Shown here: positions 1 to 7,188 of the stretch, piece by piece
Layout of the letters: each line of letters begins with the position of its first letter
Position numbering within the stretch: the first letter of the stretch is position 1
DNA from: an uncultured Paracoccaceae bacterium
GTDB taxonomy: Bacteria; Pseudomonadota; Alphaproteobacteria; Rhodobacterales; Rhodobacteraceae
Assembly: GCA_913054485.1 (NCBI GenBank)
Contig: CAJXHQ010000053.1
Location: 1-11,015, forward strand
Length of the DNA stretch: 11,015 nt
Reading direction: 5' to 3'
Notes under the pieces: model-generated
What the model saw: the letters and a program-made list of their open reading frames with translations, nothing else
Database searches by the model: none
What the model was told of the DNA's origin: nothing
Position numbers and translations under genes: made by a program

Positions 1-125
1 AACGGGCGGGGTGGCAGGATCAGTGCAAGTTTACCTGAGTTGCGCGGGCGGGGCGCCTTTGCGCATTGCACAAGCGGGCGGGACAGCCTAGCCTGCTACA
101 AAAGCAGTTACCGAGGCCTATCCCA

Positions 126-1847
126 GTGTTTCATTCCTTCCGGCGTGCCGCCCCGGCGGCTCTGGCCCTTGCGATTACCGCGTCCCTGACGCCTGCCGCC
201 TCTGCCCAGCAGGCCTCTGGCGCCTATCTTGTCGGGCGCCAGGCGATGATCGAAAGCGATTATTCGGCGGCGGCCGAGTATTTCACCCGCGCGCTGATGC
301 GGGACACGTCCAATCCGGCCCTGCTGGAGAATGTGGTCTTTGCCCAGCTGGCCCTTGGGCGGCTGGACCGGGCATTGCCGGTGGCGCAGCAGATCGAGGG
401 CTTGGGGTTGGGCAGCCAGATAGGCCACCTGGCGCTGGCGGCTGGCGAGGCGCAGGCCGGGAGCTACAAGGCGCTGGCCGGACGGGATGTTGAATCCCGT
501 GCGATCAGCCCGCTGGTGGATGGTCTGCTGACCGCCTGGGCGCAGATGGGGGCTGGGTCCGTATCCAGAGCGCTGGAGACCTTCGCCTCACTGGCGGATG
601 AGAAGGGGCTGCGGGGTTTTGCGCTTTATCACTGGGCGCTGGCGCTGGCCTCGGTCGGAGATTTCGAGGGCGCGGAGAAGATGTTTGCCGCAGACGGCGG
701 TCAGCTGGCCTTGGTGTCGCGCCGGGCGGTGGTCGCCCGCGCCGAGGTGCTGTCGCAGCTGGGCCGCAATGATGACGCGCTGGCAATGCTGGACGAGGCT
801 TTTGGCGGCCGCCGCGATCCCGGTCTGGCGGATTTGGTCGCGCGGCTGGAAACGGGCGGTGCGCTGCCTTTCACAATTGCGCCGGAGGTGCAGGACGGTT
901 TCGCGGAGATCTTCTTCTCGGTCGGCGCCGCTCTGAAAGGCGAGGCCGCCGACGACTATGTGCTGATCTACGCGCGGCTGGCCAGCGAGATGAGTGAAAA
1001 CCACGTGGACGCAGTGCTGCTGAGCGCAGAGCTGCTGGATCAGCTGGGCCGCTACGAGCTCTCGGTGATGACCTACAAGCAGGTGCCGCAGGGCCACCCT
1101 GACTACCACGCGGCTGAGCTTGGCCGCGCTGAGGCGCTGCGCCGGGCGGCCAAACCGGATGCGGCGATCGAAGTGCTGGACCAGCTGACACGCGATTTCC
1201 CTGCGCTTCCGGATGCCTATTCGGCGTTGGGTGACCTTCTGCGCCAGGAGGAGCAATATGACGCCGCAGCCGCGGCCTTTGATGCGGCTCTGGAATTCTC
1301 ACCTGAGGAGGCTCCGGGGCGCTGGTACCTCTATTATTCCCGCGGCATTTGCCACGAGCGCCTGAAGCAATGGGGTGAGGCCGAGGATGACTTCCGCGCC
1401 GCGCTTGCGCTGAATCCGGATCAGCCGCTGGTGCTCAACTACCTCGGCTATTCTCTGGTGGAAAAGCGTATTAAGCTGGATGAGGCGCTTGAGATGATCG
1501 AGCGTGCCGTCGCTGCGCGGCCCGAGAGCGGCTATATCGTCGACAGCCTGGGCTGGGTGCTATACCGGCTGGGCCGCTACGAAGAGGCTGTTTCCCATAT
1601 GGAAAAGGCCGTTGCGCTGATGCCGGTAGATCCGGTTGTGAACGACCACCTCGGTGATGTTTTCTGGGCCGTCGGCCGCAAGCTGGAGGCGGAGTTCCAG
1701 TGGAAACGCGCGCTGTCCTTTGTCGACCCCGAGGATACCGACGGCGAGGCTGACCCCGTCAGGATCCGCCGCAAACTGAACGTCGGCCTGGACCAGGTTT
1801 TGGAGGAAGAGGGCGCAGCCCCCCTCACGGTGGCCAATGACGGTTGA
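126..1847 (+). CDS. Secreted tetratricopeptide-repeat protein upstream of ispE
   Basis: A TPR protein of about 573 aa with an N-terminal signal peptide. I chose the GTG at 126 because GAGG sits 9 nt upstream (113-116) and it gives a compact 27-residue signal sequence: FHSFRR, then an alanine/leucine-rich core, then a cleavage site ASA|QQ. The frame stays open to a TTG at 66, but that would add 20 residues before the hydrophobic core with no obvious SD. TPR-like helix pairs begin right after the signal (YSAAAEYFTRAL). The clearest ones fill the C-terminal third, with blocks such as LNYLGYSLVE, VDSLGWVLYRLGRYEEAV and NDHLGDVFWAVGR. TPRs are protein-interaction scaffolds, so no enzymatic role is implied. 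The stop overlaps the ispE start by 11 bp, which suggests translational coupling. TPR proteins next to ispE are a recurring neighbourhood in Proteobacteria (from memory). The partner is unknown. The family is certain; the start codon is moderately sure. Confidence 0.88.
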   Translation: MFHSFRRAAPAALALAITASLTPAASAQQASGAYLVGRQAMIESDYSAAAEYFTRALMRDTSNPALLENVVFAQLALGRLDRALPVAQQIEGLGLGSQIGHLALAAGEAQAGSYKALAGRDVESRAISPLVDGLLTAWAQMGAGSVSRALETFASLADEKGLRGFALYHWALALASVGDFEGAEKMFAADGGQLALVSRRAVVARAEVLSQLGRNDDALAMLDEAFGGRRDPGLADLVARLETGGALPFTIAPEVQDGFAEIFFSVGAALKGEAADDYVLIYARLASEMSENHVDAVLLSAELLDQLGRYELSVMTYKQVPQGHPDYHAAELGRAEALRRAAKPDAAIEVLDQLTRDFPALPDAYSALGDLLRQEEQYDAAAAAFDAALEFSPEEAPGRWYLYYSRGICHERLKQWGEAEDDFRAALALNPDQPLVLNYLGYSLVEKRIKLDEALEMIERAVAARPESGYIVDSLGWVLYRLGRYEEAVSHMEKAVALMPVDPVVNDHLGDVFWAVGRKLEAEFQWKRALSFVDPEDTDGEADPVRIRRKLNVGLDQVLEEEGAAPLTVANDG

Positions 1848-2658
1848 GGCCTTTGCCCCTGCCAAAATCAACCTGAGCTTGCACGTGACCGGCCGCCGCG
1901 CGGACGGCTACCACCTGCTGGACAGCTTGGTGATGTTCGCGGATTTCGGTGACAGGCTGCAGCTGAAGGCCGGGCCGGAGCTTTCGCTTTCCGTGTCGGG
2001 CCCCTTCAGTGAGGGGGTTCCCTGCGATGTCCGGAACCTGGTCTGGCAGGCCGCCGCTGGGGCGGGCTGGACCGGGCGTATGTCTTTGGAAAAGCATCTG
2101 CCGCATGGCGCCGGCATCGGCGGGGGATCCTCGGATGCGGCGGCGCTGCTGTCGGCGCTGGCCGGGCAGGGGGCAGCCATCCCTGGCGGTCTTCCGCTTC
2201 AGCTCGGGGCCGATGTGCCGGTTTGCATGGCTGCACAGGCTTCCCGCATGGGCGGGATCGGCGAACAGGTTTCGGCAGTGACACTGCCGCGCCTGCACGC
2301 GGTTCTGGTTAACCCCCGCGTGACGGTGCCCACGCCCCAGGTTTTCAAGGCTTTGTCGGTGCGGGAGAATGCGCCGATGCCAAGCGATCTTCCCAGCTTC
2401 GCAACGGCCGGGGATTTTGCCCTTTGGGCCGCGCAGCAGCGCAATGATCTTGAAGCGCCGGCGATCGCCTGCCAGCCGGTCATTGCTGATGTGCTGGGGG
2501 TGCTGGCGGCGCAGCCGGGTGGCCTTCTGACGCGCATGTCCGGCTCCGGCGCCACCTGTTTTGCGATTTTTGGCAGCAACGCGGGGGCCGTGGCCGCGGC
2601 GCGGGCAATTGCCACAGCCCGCCCAGGCTGGTGGGTGAAACCTGCCACCCTCAGCTGA
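1837..2658 (+). CDS. ispE: 4-diphosphocytidyl-2-C-methyl-D-erythritol kinase
   Basis: IspE phosphorylates the 2-hydroxyl of 4-diphosphocytidyl-2-C-methylerythritol using ATP. This is the fourth enzyme of the cytosolic MEP route to IPP and DMAPP. The 273-aa product has the three GHMP-kinase signatures. PAKINL at residues 8-13 carries the catalytic lysine K10. The glycine-rich ATP loop LPHGAGIGGGSSDAAA is at about 88-103. MSGSGATCFAIF at 234-245 is motif 3. The catalytic aspartate is in LGADVPV (D126). Length is slightly shorter than the E. coli enzyme (283 aa). The ATG lies inside the end of the TPR gene, so the two are probably co-transcribed and coupled. The stop TGA (2656-2658) is followed by a hairpin-rich convergent gap. 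I see nothing odd in the protein. Confidence 0.97.
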   Translation: MTVEAFAPAKINLSLHVTGRRADGYHLLDSLVMFADFGDRLQLKAGPELSLSVSGPFSEGVPCDVRNLVWQAAAGAGWTGRMSLEKHLPHGAGIGGGSSDAAALLSALAGQGAAIPGGLPLQLGADVPVCMAAQASRMGGIGEQVSAVTLPRLHAVLVNPRVTVPTPQVFKALSVRENAPMPSDLPSFATAGDFALWAAQQRNDLEAPAIACQPVIADVLGVLAAQPGGLLTRMSGSGATCFAIFGSNAGAVAAARAIATARPGWWVKPATLS

Positions 2659-2691
2659 CCGCAGGCCCGCCCTTTCACCTTTTCAATAATA

Positions 2692-2790
2692 CTCCGGGGG
2701 AGCCTCCCTGAGGGAGGCAGGGGGCAGCGCCCCCTTCGCCGGGCCGTAAGGTCCGGCGCCCGGCCCAACTCTGAAAGGCCGTAAGGCCTT
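2692..2790. repeat. Cluster of four hairpins in convergent ispE / polyprenyl synthase gap
   Basis: The 164-bp convergent gap holds four back-to-back inverted repeats. First, GCCTCCC-TGA-GGGAGGC at 2702-2718. Second, GGGGGC-AGC-GCCCCC at 2720-2734. Third, a 9-bp stem with one G-T pair and a GTAA loop at 2737-2758. Fourth, AAGGCC-GTAA-GGCCTT at 2775-2790. The last two share the core GGCCGTAAGG (2742-2751 and 2777-2786), capped by a GNRA-type loop on the plus strand. None is followed by a long T-run, so this is not a classic intrinsic terminator. It probably acts as a bidirectional 3'-end or stabilising structure for both convergent transcripts. The lead-in AATACTCCGGGGG (2688-2700) resembles an intergenic motif I remember as common in Rhodobacteraceae, which would make this a dispersed repeat; that part is recollection. 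Confidence 0.6.
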
Positions 2791-2822
2791 GAAGAGGCGG
2801 GAGCCCCCCGTCTTCGGCAAAG

Positions 2823-3821
2823 TCAGGTCAGCCGGGCAACCACGTAGCCAGCCAGGTCTTCCAGCATATCGCGCACGGGGTGCGCGGGCAGGGCCGATAG
2901 TGCCTGTTTTGCTTTTGCTGCCCAGGCATTGGCGTCGTCGCGGGTGGCGTCCAGCGTCTTGTATTTCGCCATCAGGGCCAGCGCCTGCTCCAGATCGCCG
3001 TCCTGCTGCCGGCCCTTGCCGATGGTGCGCTCCCAGAAGGCGCGCTCGTCTTCGGTGGCCTGCGCAACCGCCTTGATGACCGGCAGGGTCAGTTTGCGTT
3101 CGCGGAAGTCATCGCCGATGTTCTTGCCGGTGGCCGCGGCATCGCCCTGGTAGTCCAGAAGGTCGTCGGCGATCTGGAAGGCGATCCCCGGCGCGTCGCC
3201 ATAATCAAACAGCGCCTGCACCTGGTCTTCCGGAGCGGCTGCAATCACGCCGCCAACCTCCATCGCGGCCGAGAAAAGCGCTGCGGTCTTGCCGCGCACC
3301 ACCTGCAGGTAGATGGCCTCATCCGTCTTCAGGTCGGTGGCCGCAGTCATCTGCAGCACTTCGCCTTCGGCAATCGTGGCCGAGGCATTGGCCAGGATAT
3401 CCAGCACCCGCAGGCTTTCGCATTCAACCATCAGCTGGAAGCTGCGCGCGAACAGGTAATCGCCCACCAGCACCGAGGACTTGTTGTCCCAAAGCAGGTT
3501 CGCTGTGGGGCGGCCGCGGCGCTGGCCGCTTTCGTCCACCACATCGTCATGCAGCAGGGTCGCGGTGTGGATGAATTCCACTGTGGCGGCCAGCTTCTCG
3601 TCGTGGCTGCCCTCGTAGCCGCAGAGCCGGGCCGCCGCCAGAGTCAGCATCGGGCGCAGACGCTTGCCGCCGGCCTCGACCAGATGCGCGGTCACTTCGG
3701 GAATGCGCGGCGCATGCTGCGAGGCCATGCGGGTGCGGATCAGCGCGTTCACCGCGTCCATCTTTGCACTCAGGGTTGCCGCCAGCCGGTCGTGCGGCTT
3801 CTGTGCCAGGCTCTGATCCAT
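2823..3821 (-). CDS. ispB: Long-chain polyprenyl (probably decaprenyl) diphosphate synthase
   Basis: A trans-isoprenyl diphosphate synthase that elongates an allylic diphosphate with IPP to make the ubiquinone side chain. I start it at the ATG at 3821 (332 aa, close to the usual length of about 320-330). The frame runs open further upstream, but those codons read into the divergent gene and lack family similarity. A GTG one codon before is a possible alternative. Signatures: GGKRLRP at 51-57; the first aspartate-rich motif DDVVD at 92-96, in the context HTATLLHDD; the second, DDLLD, at 219-223 after FQIA; and KNIGDDFRERKLTLP at about 233-247. The residue five before the first motif is alanine (A87), as in long-chain synthases, rather than the bulky aromatic of short-chain ones. 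Alphaproteobacteria mostly make UQ-10, so decaprenyl is the likely product; that is inferred from taxonomy. Confidence 0.93.
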   Translation of the reverse strand: MDQSLAQKPHDRLAATLSAKMDAVNALIRTRMASQHAPRIPEVTAHLVEAGGKRLRPMLTLAAARLCGYEGSHDEKLAATVEFIHTATLLHDDVVDESGQRRGRPTANLLWDNKSSVLVGDYLFARSFQLMVECESLRVLDILANASATIAEGEVLQMTAATDLKTDEAIYLQVVRGKTAALFSAAMEVGGVIAAAPEDQVQALFDYGDAPGIAFQIADDLLDYQGDAAATGKNIGDDFRERKLTLPVIKAVAQATEDERAFWERTIGKGRQQDGDLEQALALMAKYKTLDATRDDANAWAAKAKQALSALPAHPVRDMLEDLAGYVVARLT

Positions 3822-3841
3822 CACATTCCCATTCCCGGGGG

Positions 3842-3870
3842 TCGACAATCCGCCGCTCCCCGCCTTAGAT
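3842..3870 (+). promoter_or_regulatory. Candidate promoter for DUF2007 gene, likely leaderless transcript
   Basis: TCGACA (3842-3847, five of six to the sigma-70 -35 consensus) is followed after exactly 17 bp by TTAGAT (3865-3870, a weak -10). A start about 7 nt downstream would fall near 3877, only one or two bases before the ATG at 3879. No Shine-Dalgarno is visible before that ATG (GATCCCATCTT). The element sits in the 57-bp divergent gap with the polyprenyl synthase gene. It is a consensus match by eye only. Confidence 0.4.
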
Positions 3871-3878
3871 CCCATCTT

Positions 3879-4100
3879 ATGAAGGAACTTCTGCGCAGCA
3901 CCGACCCAACCGTCCTGGCCTTTGCCTCCGCCCTTCCTGAGGGTGAGGATATAGACTGCTTTCAAATGGACGTAAATATGAGCGTCCTAGAAGGCGGTAT
4001 CGGAATCTTCCCGCGCCGCCTGATGGTGCGGGCAGATGAATATGACGCGGCGATGCGGGTGCTGAGTGACAATGATGTGCCAACGGGAAGATATGCCTGA
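3879..4100 (+). CDS. DUF2007 family small protein
   Basis: A 73-aa protein of the DUF2007 family, annotated in databases as a putative signal-transducing protein but without a firmly established function. It begins MKELLRSTDP and contains the family-typical core NMSVLEGGIGIFPRRLMV (residues 33-50), ending with a short helix DEYDAAMRVL. It has no signal peptide or membrane segment and is therefore probably cytosolic. The ATG at 3879 matches the usual family start. There is no Shine-Dalgarno before it, and a possible promoter ends 8 nt upstream, so it may be translated from a leaderless mRNA. Its TGA overlaps the next ATG by one base (TGATG), which indicates coupling to the tRNA methyltransferase. 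I recall DUF2007 genes near quinone and prenyl synthase genes in this group, but that gives no mechanism. Confidence 0.88.
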   Translation: MKELLRSTDPTVLAFASALPEGEDIDCFQMDVNMSVLEGGIGIFPRRLMVRADEYDAAMRVLSDNDVPTGRYA

Positions 4101-4867
4101 TGGGCGGGTTTGCTGACAGGGACCTGAGCCGGGACGCCTTTCTGGGCGGCAAGGTGATGCTGTATCAGCCGGTCAGGGGCTACCGGGCCGGGGTGGACCC
4201 GGTGCTGCTGGCCGCGGCGGTGCCCGCCAAGCCGGGTCAGTCGGTTCTGGAATTGGGCTGTGGCGCGGGGCCGGCGTTTCTCTGCCTGTCGGCCCGGGTG
4301 CCAGGGATCAGCTGCACCGGGGTGGAGCTGCAAGCCCCCTACGCTGATCTAGCGCGCCGGAATGTCGCAGAAAACCAGGCGGATGCAGAGGTGATCGAGG
4401 CCGATCTTTCCGCGCTTCCGGATGGCTTGCGTCAGCGCCAGTTCAACCATGTCCTTGCCAATCCGCCTTATTACCGGGCCGGAGCCCACGTGGCGGCCGA
4501 TGACGCCGGCCGCCGAACCGCATTGGGTGAGGAGACCCCGTTGAAGGATTGGGTCTCTATCGCCGCGAAACGGCTGAAGCCAAAAGGCTACCTGACGATG
4601 ATACAGCGCGCCGACCGGCTGCCGGATATGCTGGATGCCTGTGCGGGCCGTTTGGGATCGCTGGAGCTGCTGCCGCTAGCCCCGCGCTCAGGGCGTACCG
4701 CCGAGCTGGTGATCCTGCGCGCCCGCAAGGACGGCCGCGCTCCATTCCGCTTGCATGCGCCGCAGATTTTGCATGCCGCGGACCGGCATATCAGGGACGG
4801 CGATGACTACCGGCCAGAGATCACTGCCGTCCTGAAACAGGGGGCCGGGCTGCCCTGGCCAGAGTGA
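4100..4867 (+). CDS. trmN: TrmN6-type tRNA1(Val) adenine-37 N6-methyltransferase family protein
   Basis: A 255-aa class I SAM-dependent methyltransferase of the COG4123/TrmN6 group, whose characterised member makes m6A37 in tRNA1(Val). Visible signatures: the family N-terminus FLGGKVMLYQPVRGYRAGVDPVLLAA (about residues 14-39); the SAM-binding loop VLELGCGAG at 49-57; the acidic end of beta-2, GVELQ, at 74-78; and the adenine-N6 methyltransferase catalytic motif NPPYY at 121-125. It is cytosolic. It starts with an ATG that shares its A with the stop of the DUF2007 gene. The exact RNA target in this organism is not shown by sequence. In Rhodobacteraceae many members are annotated only as 'methyltransferase', so the fold is near certain and the substrate is inferred from the family. 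Confidence 0.88.
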   Translation: MGGFADRDLSRDAFLGGKVMLYQPVRGYRAGVDPVLLAAAVPAKPGQSVLELGCGAGPAFLCLSARVPGISCTGVELQAPYADLARRNVAENQADAEVIEADLSALPDGLRQRQFNHVLANPPYYRAGAHVAADDAGRRTALGEETPLKDWVSIAAKRLKPKGYLTMIQRADRLPDMLDACAGRLGSLELLPLAPRSGRTAELVILRARKDGRAPFRLHAPQILHAADRHIRDGDDYRPEITAVLKQGAGLPWPE

Positions 4868-5126
4868 TGTCAATCAGGGCGATGTTACAAGTGTGCGTCA
4901 ATATGACTGATCTGTAACATGTGGGCAATTCCGCACATCCGCAGGGGCATATAGCAGTCCTTTACTGTTTCGGATTGATCGAATCGGACATACTGCCTCT
5001 GAAAATGCGCAAAGTTCGGCCGATCCGGCGATTTCGCAGCATTTACTGTGCGCCTGCAGCGTGACAGTGCGGAAAACTTGTGCTCCACTCTTTTTGTAAC
5101 GCAACTAGCTCAAAAGGAGGATTGCC
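4868..5126. other. 259-bp intergenic gap with inverted repeats, upstream of ydcH-like gene
   Basis: No convincing gene lies between the methyltransferase and the YdcH-like ORF. By eye this stretch is more AT-rich than its surroundings. It holds an 8-bp inverted repeat ATGTTACA/TGTAACAT at 4882-4889 and 4913-4920, listed separately. A weaker hairpin has ACTGT at 5045-5049 pairing with ACAGT at 5064-5068. The strong ribosome binding site AAAGGAGG is at 5113-5120. The promoter of the small gene should lie here, but I could not fix a convincing -35/-10 pair. Confidence 0.5.
4882..4920. repeat. Inverted repeat ATGTTACA ... TGTAACAT
   Basis: Perfect 8-bp arms at 4882-4889 and 4913-4920 are separated by 23 nt. 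That spacer itself contains a small inverted repeat, GTCA-ATA-TGAC (4897-4907). It begins 15 nt after the methyltransferase stop. No T-tract follows on either strand, so it is not a standard terminator. It could be a transcript-end hairpin or a regulator site. Confidence 0.5.
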
Positions 5127-5291
5127 ATGAGCCTCAGCTCTCATCTGGTCGAACTTAAACGGAAACACGAGCATTTGAGTACGGTTGTGGAGGAGGCGCA
5201 GCGCGCCCCTGGAACCAGCGATTTTGAAATTTCTGAACTGAAAAAGCAGAAGATGAAAATCAAAGAAGAGATCACGCGCCTGTCGTCCTGA
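5127..5291 (+). CDS. YdcH / DUF465 family small coiled-coil protein
   Basis: A 54-aa highly charged protein beginning MSLSSHLVELKRKHEHL, with a second helix around FEISELKKQKMKIKEEITRL. This matches the DUF465/YdcH family of short helical-hairpin proteins. The core pattern is a first helix with HL..L..KH..L, a short break containing a proline, then a lysine-rich second helix with LKK.K..IK.EI. The molecular function of the family is not established. The start is clear: AAAGGAGG at 5113-5120 lies 6 nt before the ATG and is the strongest Shine-Dalgarno in the window, suggesting high expression. It stands alone, with its own terminator 22 nt after the stop. Confidence 0.9.
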   Translation: MSLSSHLVELKRKHEHLSTVVEEAQRAPGTSDFEISELKKQKMKIKEEITRLSS

Positions 5292-5313
5292 GACGCAGCG
5301 CCATTCGCAAGAC

Positions 5314-5345
5314 AAGGCTGGGACCGGAGGGGTTCCAGCCTTTTT
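5314..5345 (+). terminator. Intrinsic terminator of ydcH-like gene
   Basis: A 12-bp stem (5314-5325 with 5331-5342, one G-T pair) and a 5-nt loop GGAGG, with TTTTT at 5341-5345 overlapping the stem base, form a classic Rho-independent terminator for the plus strand. It lies between convergent genes, so the hairpin could also help end the minus-strand exporter transcript (stop at 5355). On that strand there is no clean T-run. Confidence 0.9.
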
Positions 5346-5354
5346 CTTTGCCCG

Positions 5355-6242
5355 CTACTCTGCCGATGTCCTGGACTCGGCCCCGGCGGCACTGGCGCGC
5401 GCGGCGATCAGCGCGCCGCCGGTGATCAGCGCCGCCGCCAGCCCAAGCGCCCAGCTGGCCGCGGCCACACCGGCCAGAACCAGAATCAGGGTCGACAGCA
5501 GCGGCGCGGCATAAGAGCAGGTGCCCAGAAGCTGAATATCCCCCTGTTTCACCCCGATGTCCCAGACATAAAACGCCAGTCCCACAGGGCCGAGCCCCAG
5601 CAGCAACGTGGAGGCCCAGCCCAGCGTGCCGGCGGGCCAGACGGTCTCCTCCAGCGCGAAATGCAGCCCCCAGGAGGCAATGGCAGCTGCCATGCAGAAA
5701 ACTGCCACAGAGCTGGTCGGCGCCGTGCCGAACCGGCGCGACATCACCGAGTAGCCGGACCAGGTCAGGGCGCAGGCCAGCGCCAGCATGTAGCCCGGCA
5801 GATACTCTGCCTGAAAGCCTGCGTTGCCGCCGGTGATGATCACCGCGGCCCCGGCGAAGCCCAGGATCCCGCCGGTCAGGTGGCCGGCCCGCAGGCGTTC
5901 ACCGGGCAACAGGCCTGAAAACAGCACGATGAGCAAAGGCCAGAGATAGGCAATCAGCCCGGCCTCGGCCGCTGGAGCCAGCCGCAGGGCCGAGAAATAG
6001 AGCGCGTGATAGCCGAACAGGCCCAGGGTGCCGAAGGCGTAGATTTTCCAGCTGACGCCACGCAAGCGTCCGAGCCCGCCGCTGGCAGCAGTCCAGATCA
6101 GCCCCAGCGTGCCGCCGATGGTGAAACAGATCGCATTCAGCAGCAGCGCCGGTGCAGGGGCAGAGCCCACGGTCAGCAAGGCAAGCAATGACCAGAGAAG
6201 CACGGCGATGAAACCGATGGCGGTGGCCTTGGGGCGGGTCAT
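5355..6242 (-). CDS. EamA/DMT-family exporter, YddG-like
   Basis: A 295-aa inner-membrane transporter of the drug/metabolite transporter superfamily with two EamA halves and about ten hydrophobic segments. The N-terminus MTRPKATAIGFIAVLLWS resembles that of E. coli YddG, an exporter of aromatic amino acids and methyl viologen. So do the central LIAYLWPLLIVLFS and the late block FYVWDIGVKQGD ... GTCSYAAPLLSTL. The substrate cannot be read from sequence; amino acids or related metabolites are the family expectation. Its ATG overlaps the stop of the upstream LysR gene in an ATGA arrangement (4 bp), so it should be co-transcribed and translationally coupled to that regulator. It ends 9 bp from the terminator of the convergent YdcH-like gene. 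Confidence 0.9.
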   Translation of the reverse strand: MTRPKATAIGFIAVLLWSLLALLTVGSAPAPALLLNAICFTIGGTLGLIWTAASGGLGRLRGVSWKIYAFGTLGLFGYHALYFSALRLAPAAEAGLIAYLWPLLIVLFSGLLPGERLRAGHLTGGILGFAGAAVIITGGNAGFQAEYLPGYMLALACALTWSGYSVMSRRFGTAPTSSVAVFCMAAAIASWGLHFALEETVWPAGTLGWASTLLLGLGPVGLAFYVWDIGVKQGDIQLLGTCSYAAPLLSTLILVLAGVAAASWALGLAAALITGGALIAARASAAGAESRTSAE

Positions 6243-7186
6243 GGCGGGGGAACCTCGGAAACCGGAACAATCTTGAACGCATCCGAGATATGCGCGGTTT
6301 TATTCAGCTCGGCAACAAACCAGTCTCGGAAGGCGGCGATCTGCGGCCGGGTCTCGGCCCCGTCGAGGCAGAGAAACCGGAACCGCGCATTGGATTCGAT
6401 GGCCACCTTGAAGGGGGCCACAAGACGGCCCTCCTGCAGATCCTTGATGATCATCGCCCGCCGGCTCAGCGCCACGCCCACCCCGGCGGCCGCCGCGTCC
6501 ACCGCGTGGTCGGCATTGGAGAAATGCGCGCCGTGTTCCGGCACATGGCTGACGCCCACGGCCCGGAACCAGGCCGCCCAGTCGATGCGCGGGCGCAGGA
6601 AGTCGATGGAATCATCATGGATCAGGGGGGCCTTGGTCAGGCTTTCGGGCGTCGGATAGGCCTTGGCCATCTCCGGTGTCATGACCGGGGTTGCCCACTC
6701 TCGTCGTACGGGCAGAGAATAGAGGCCCTCGTCGCTGCCTACTCCAAAGCGGATTGCCACGTCTACGTCGTCCACCTCCAGGTCCAGGTTGCGCAGCGTG
6801 GCCGAGAAGCGCAGGTCGATATTGGGATGCGCCCGAGCAAAATCATAGAGCCGCGGCGCCAGCCACTTTGCAGTGAGCGCCGGCCCGGCGGTGACGGTCA
6901 GCGTCGTGGTGTCCTGCAAGCGCCGTGTGGCGGCCCAGGCGGTATTGAGCGTGCGGAAGCCTTCTGCCGCCCCCGGTGCCAGCGTGCGGCCCGCTTCTGT
7001 CAGCTCCACTGCGCGGTTGAGGCGGCGGAACAGCGGCTGGCCGAGGTGCTCCTCCAGCGATTTGATCTGGAAGGACAGGGCTGCGGGGGTCACGTGCAGC
7101 TCCTCTGCGGCGCGGGCAAAGGACATGTGGCGGGCGGCAGCGTCAAAGGCGCGCAGGGCGGTGAGGGGGGGCAGGCGGTCGGACAT
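6239..7186 (-). CDS. LysR-family transcriptional regulator, GcvA-like
   Basis: A 315-aa LysR-type regulator. The N-terminal winged HTH has the GcvA-subgroup signature: LPPLTALRAFDAAARH at about 5-20, then SFARAAEELHVTPAALSFQI with the recognition helix, then LGQPLFRRLNRAVELTEAG. The effector domain has DVDVAIRFGVG and the typical late block HAVDAAAAGVGVALSRR. I start it at the ATG at 7186 because the family begins MSDRLPPL. The frame is open to 7255, but the extra residues do not look like LysR. No SD precedes 7186, and a TATACT box ends about 9 nt before it, so a leaderless or near-leaderless mRNA is possible. The gene overlaps the YddG-like exporter downstream and presumably controls it; the ligand is unknown. 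Confidence 0.92.
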   Translation of the reverse strand: MSDRLPPLTALRAFDAAARHMSFARAAEELHVTPAALSFQIKSLEEHLGQPLFRRLNRAVELTEAGRTLAPGAAEGFRTLNTAWAATRRLQDTTTLTVTAGPALTAKWLAPRLYDFARAHPNIDLRFSATLRNLDLEVDDVDVAIRFGVGSDEGLYSLPVRREWATPVMTPEMAKAYPTPESLTKAPLIHDDSIDFLRPRIDWAAWFRAVGVSHVPEHGAHFSNADHAVDAAAAGVGVALSRRAMIIKDLQEGRLVAPFKVAIESNARFRFLCLDGAETRPQIAAFRDWFVAELNKTAHISDAFKIVPVSEVPPP

Positions 7187-7188
7187 GC

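Noticed and set aside
66..94. TTGCAC-17-TAGCCT as promoter of the TPR gene
   Set aside because: Only about half of the consensus positions match in each box; too weak to call in high-GC sequence.
93..107. CTGCT-ACAAA-AGCAG hairpin upstream of the TPR start
   Set aside because: A 5-bp stem of this kind is expected by chance, and it has no adjacent regulatory signature.
588..1256. 222-aa open frame antisense to the TPR gene
   Set aside because: A shadow of a high-GC coding region: no SD, no recognisable motif, and the plus-strand TPR protein is certain.
3549..3878. N-terminal extension of the DUF2007 frame into the polyprenyl synthase gene
   Set aside because: The family starts at MKELLRSTDP (3879); the extension is antisense to a conserved synthase.
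4974..4988. TTGATCGAATCGG as an FNR-type box
   Set aside because: Only the left half matches TTGAT; the right half is not ATCAA.
4885..5104. Short minus-strand frames (67-68 aa) in the methyltransferase / ydcH gap
   Set aside because: No SD, no recognisable family, and they overlap the inverted repeat and the ydcH leader.
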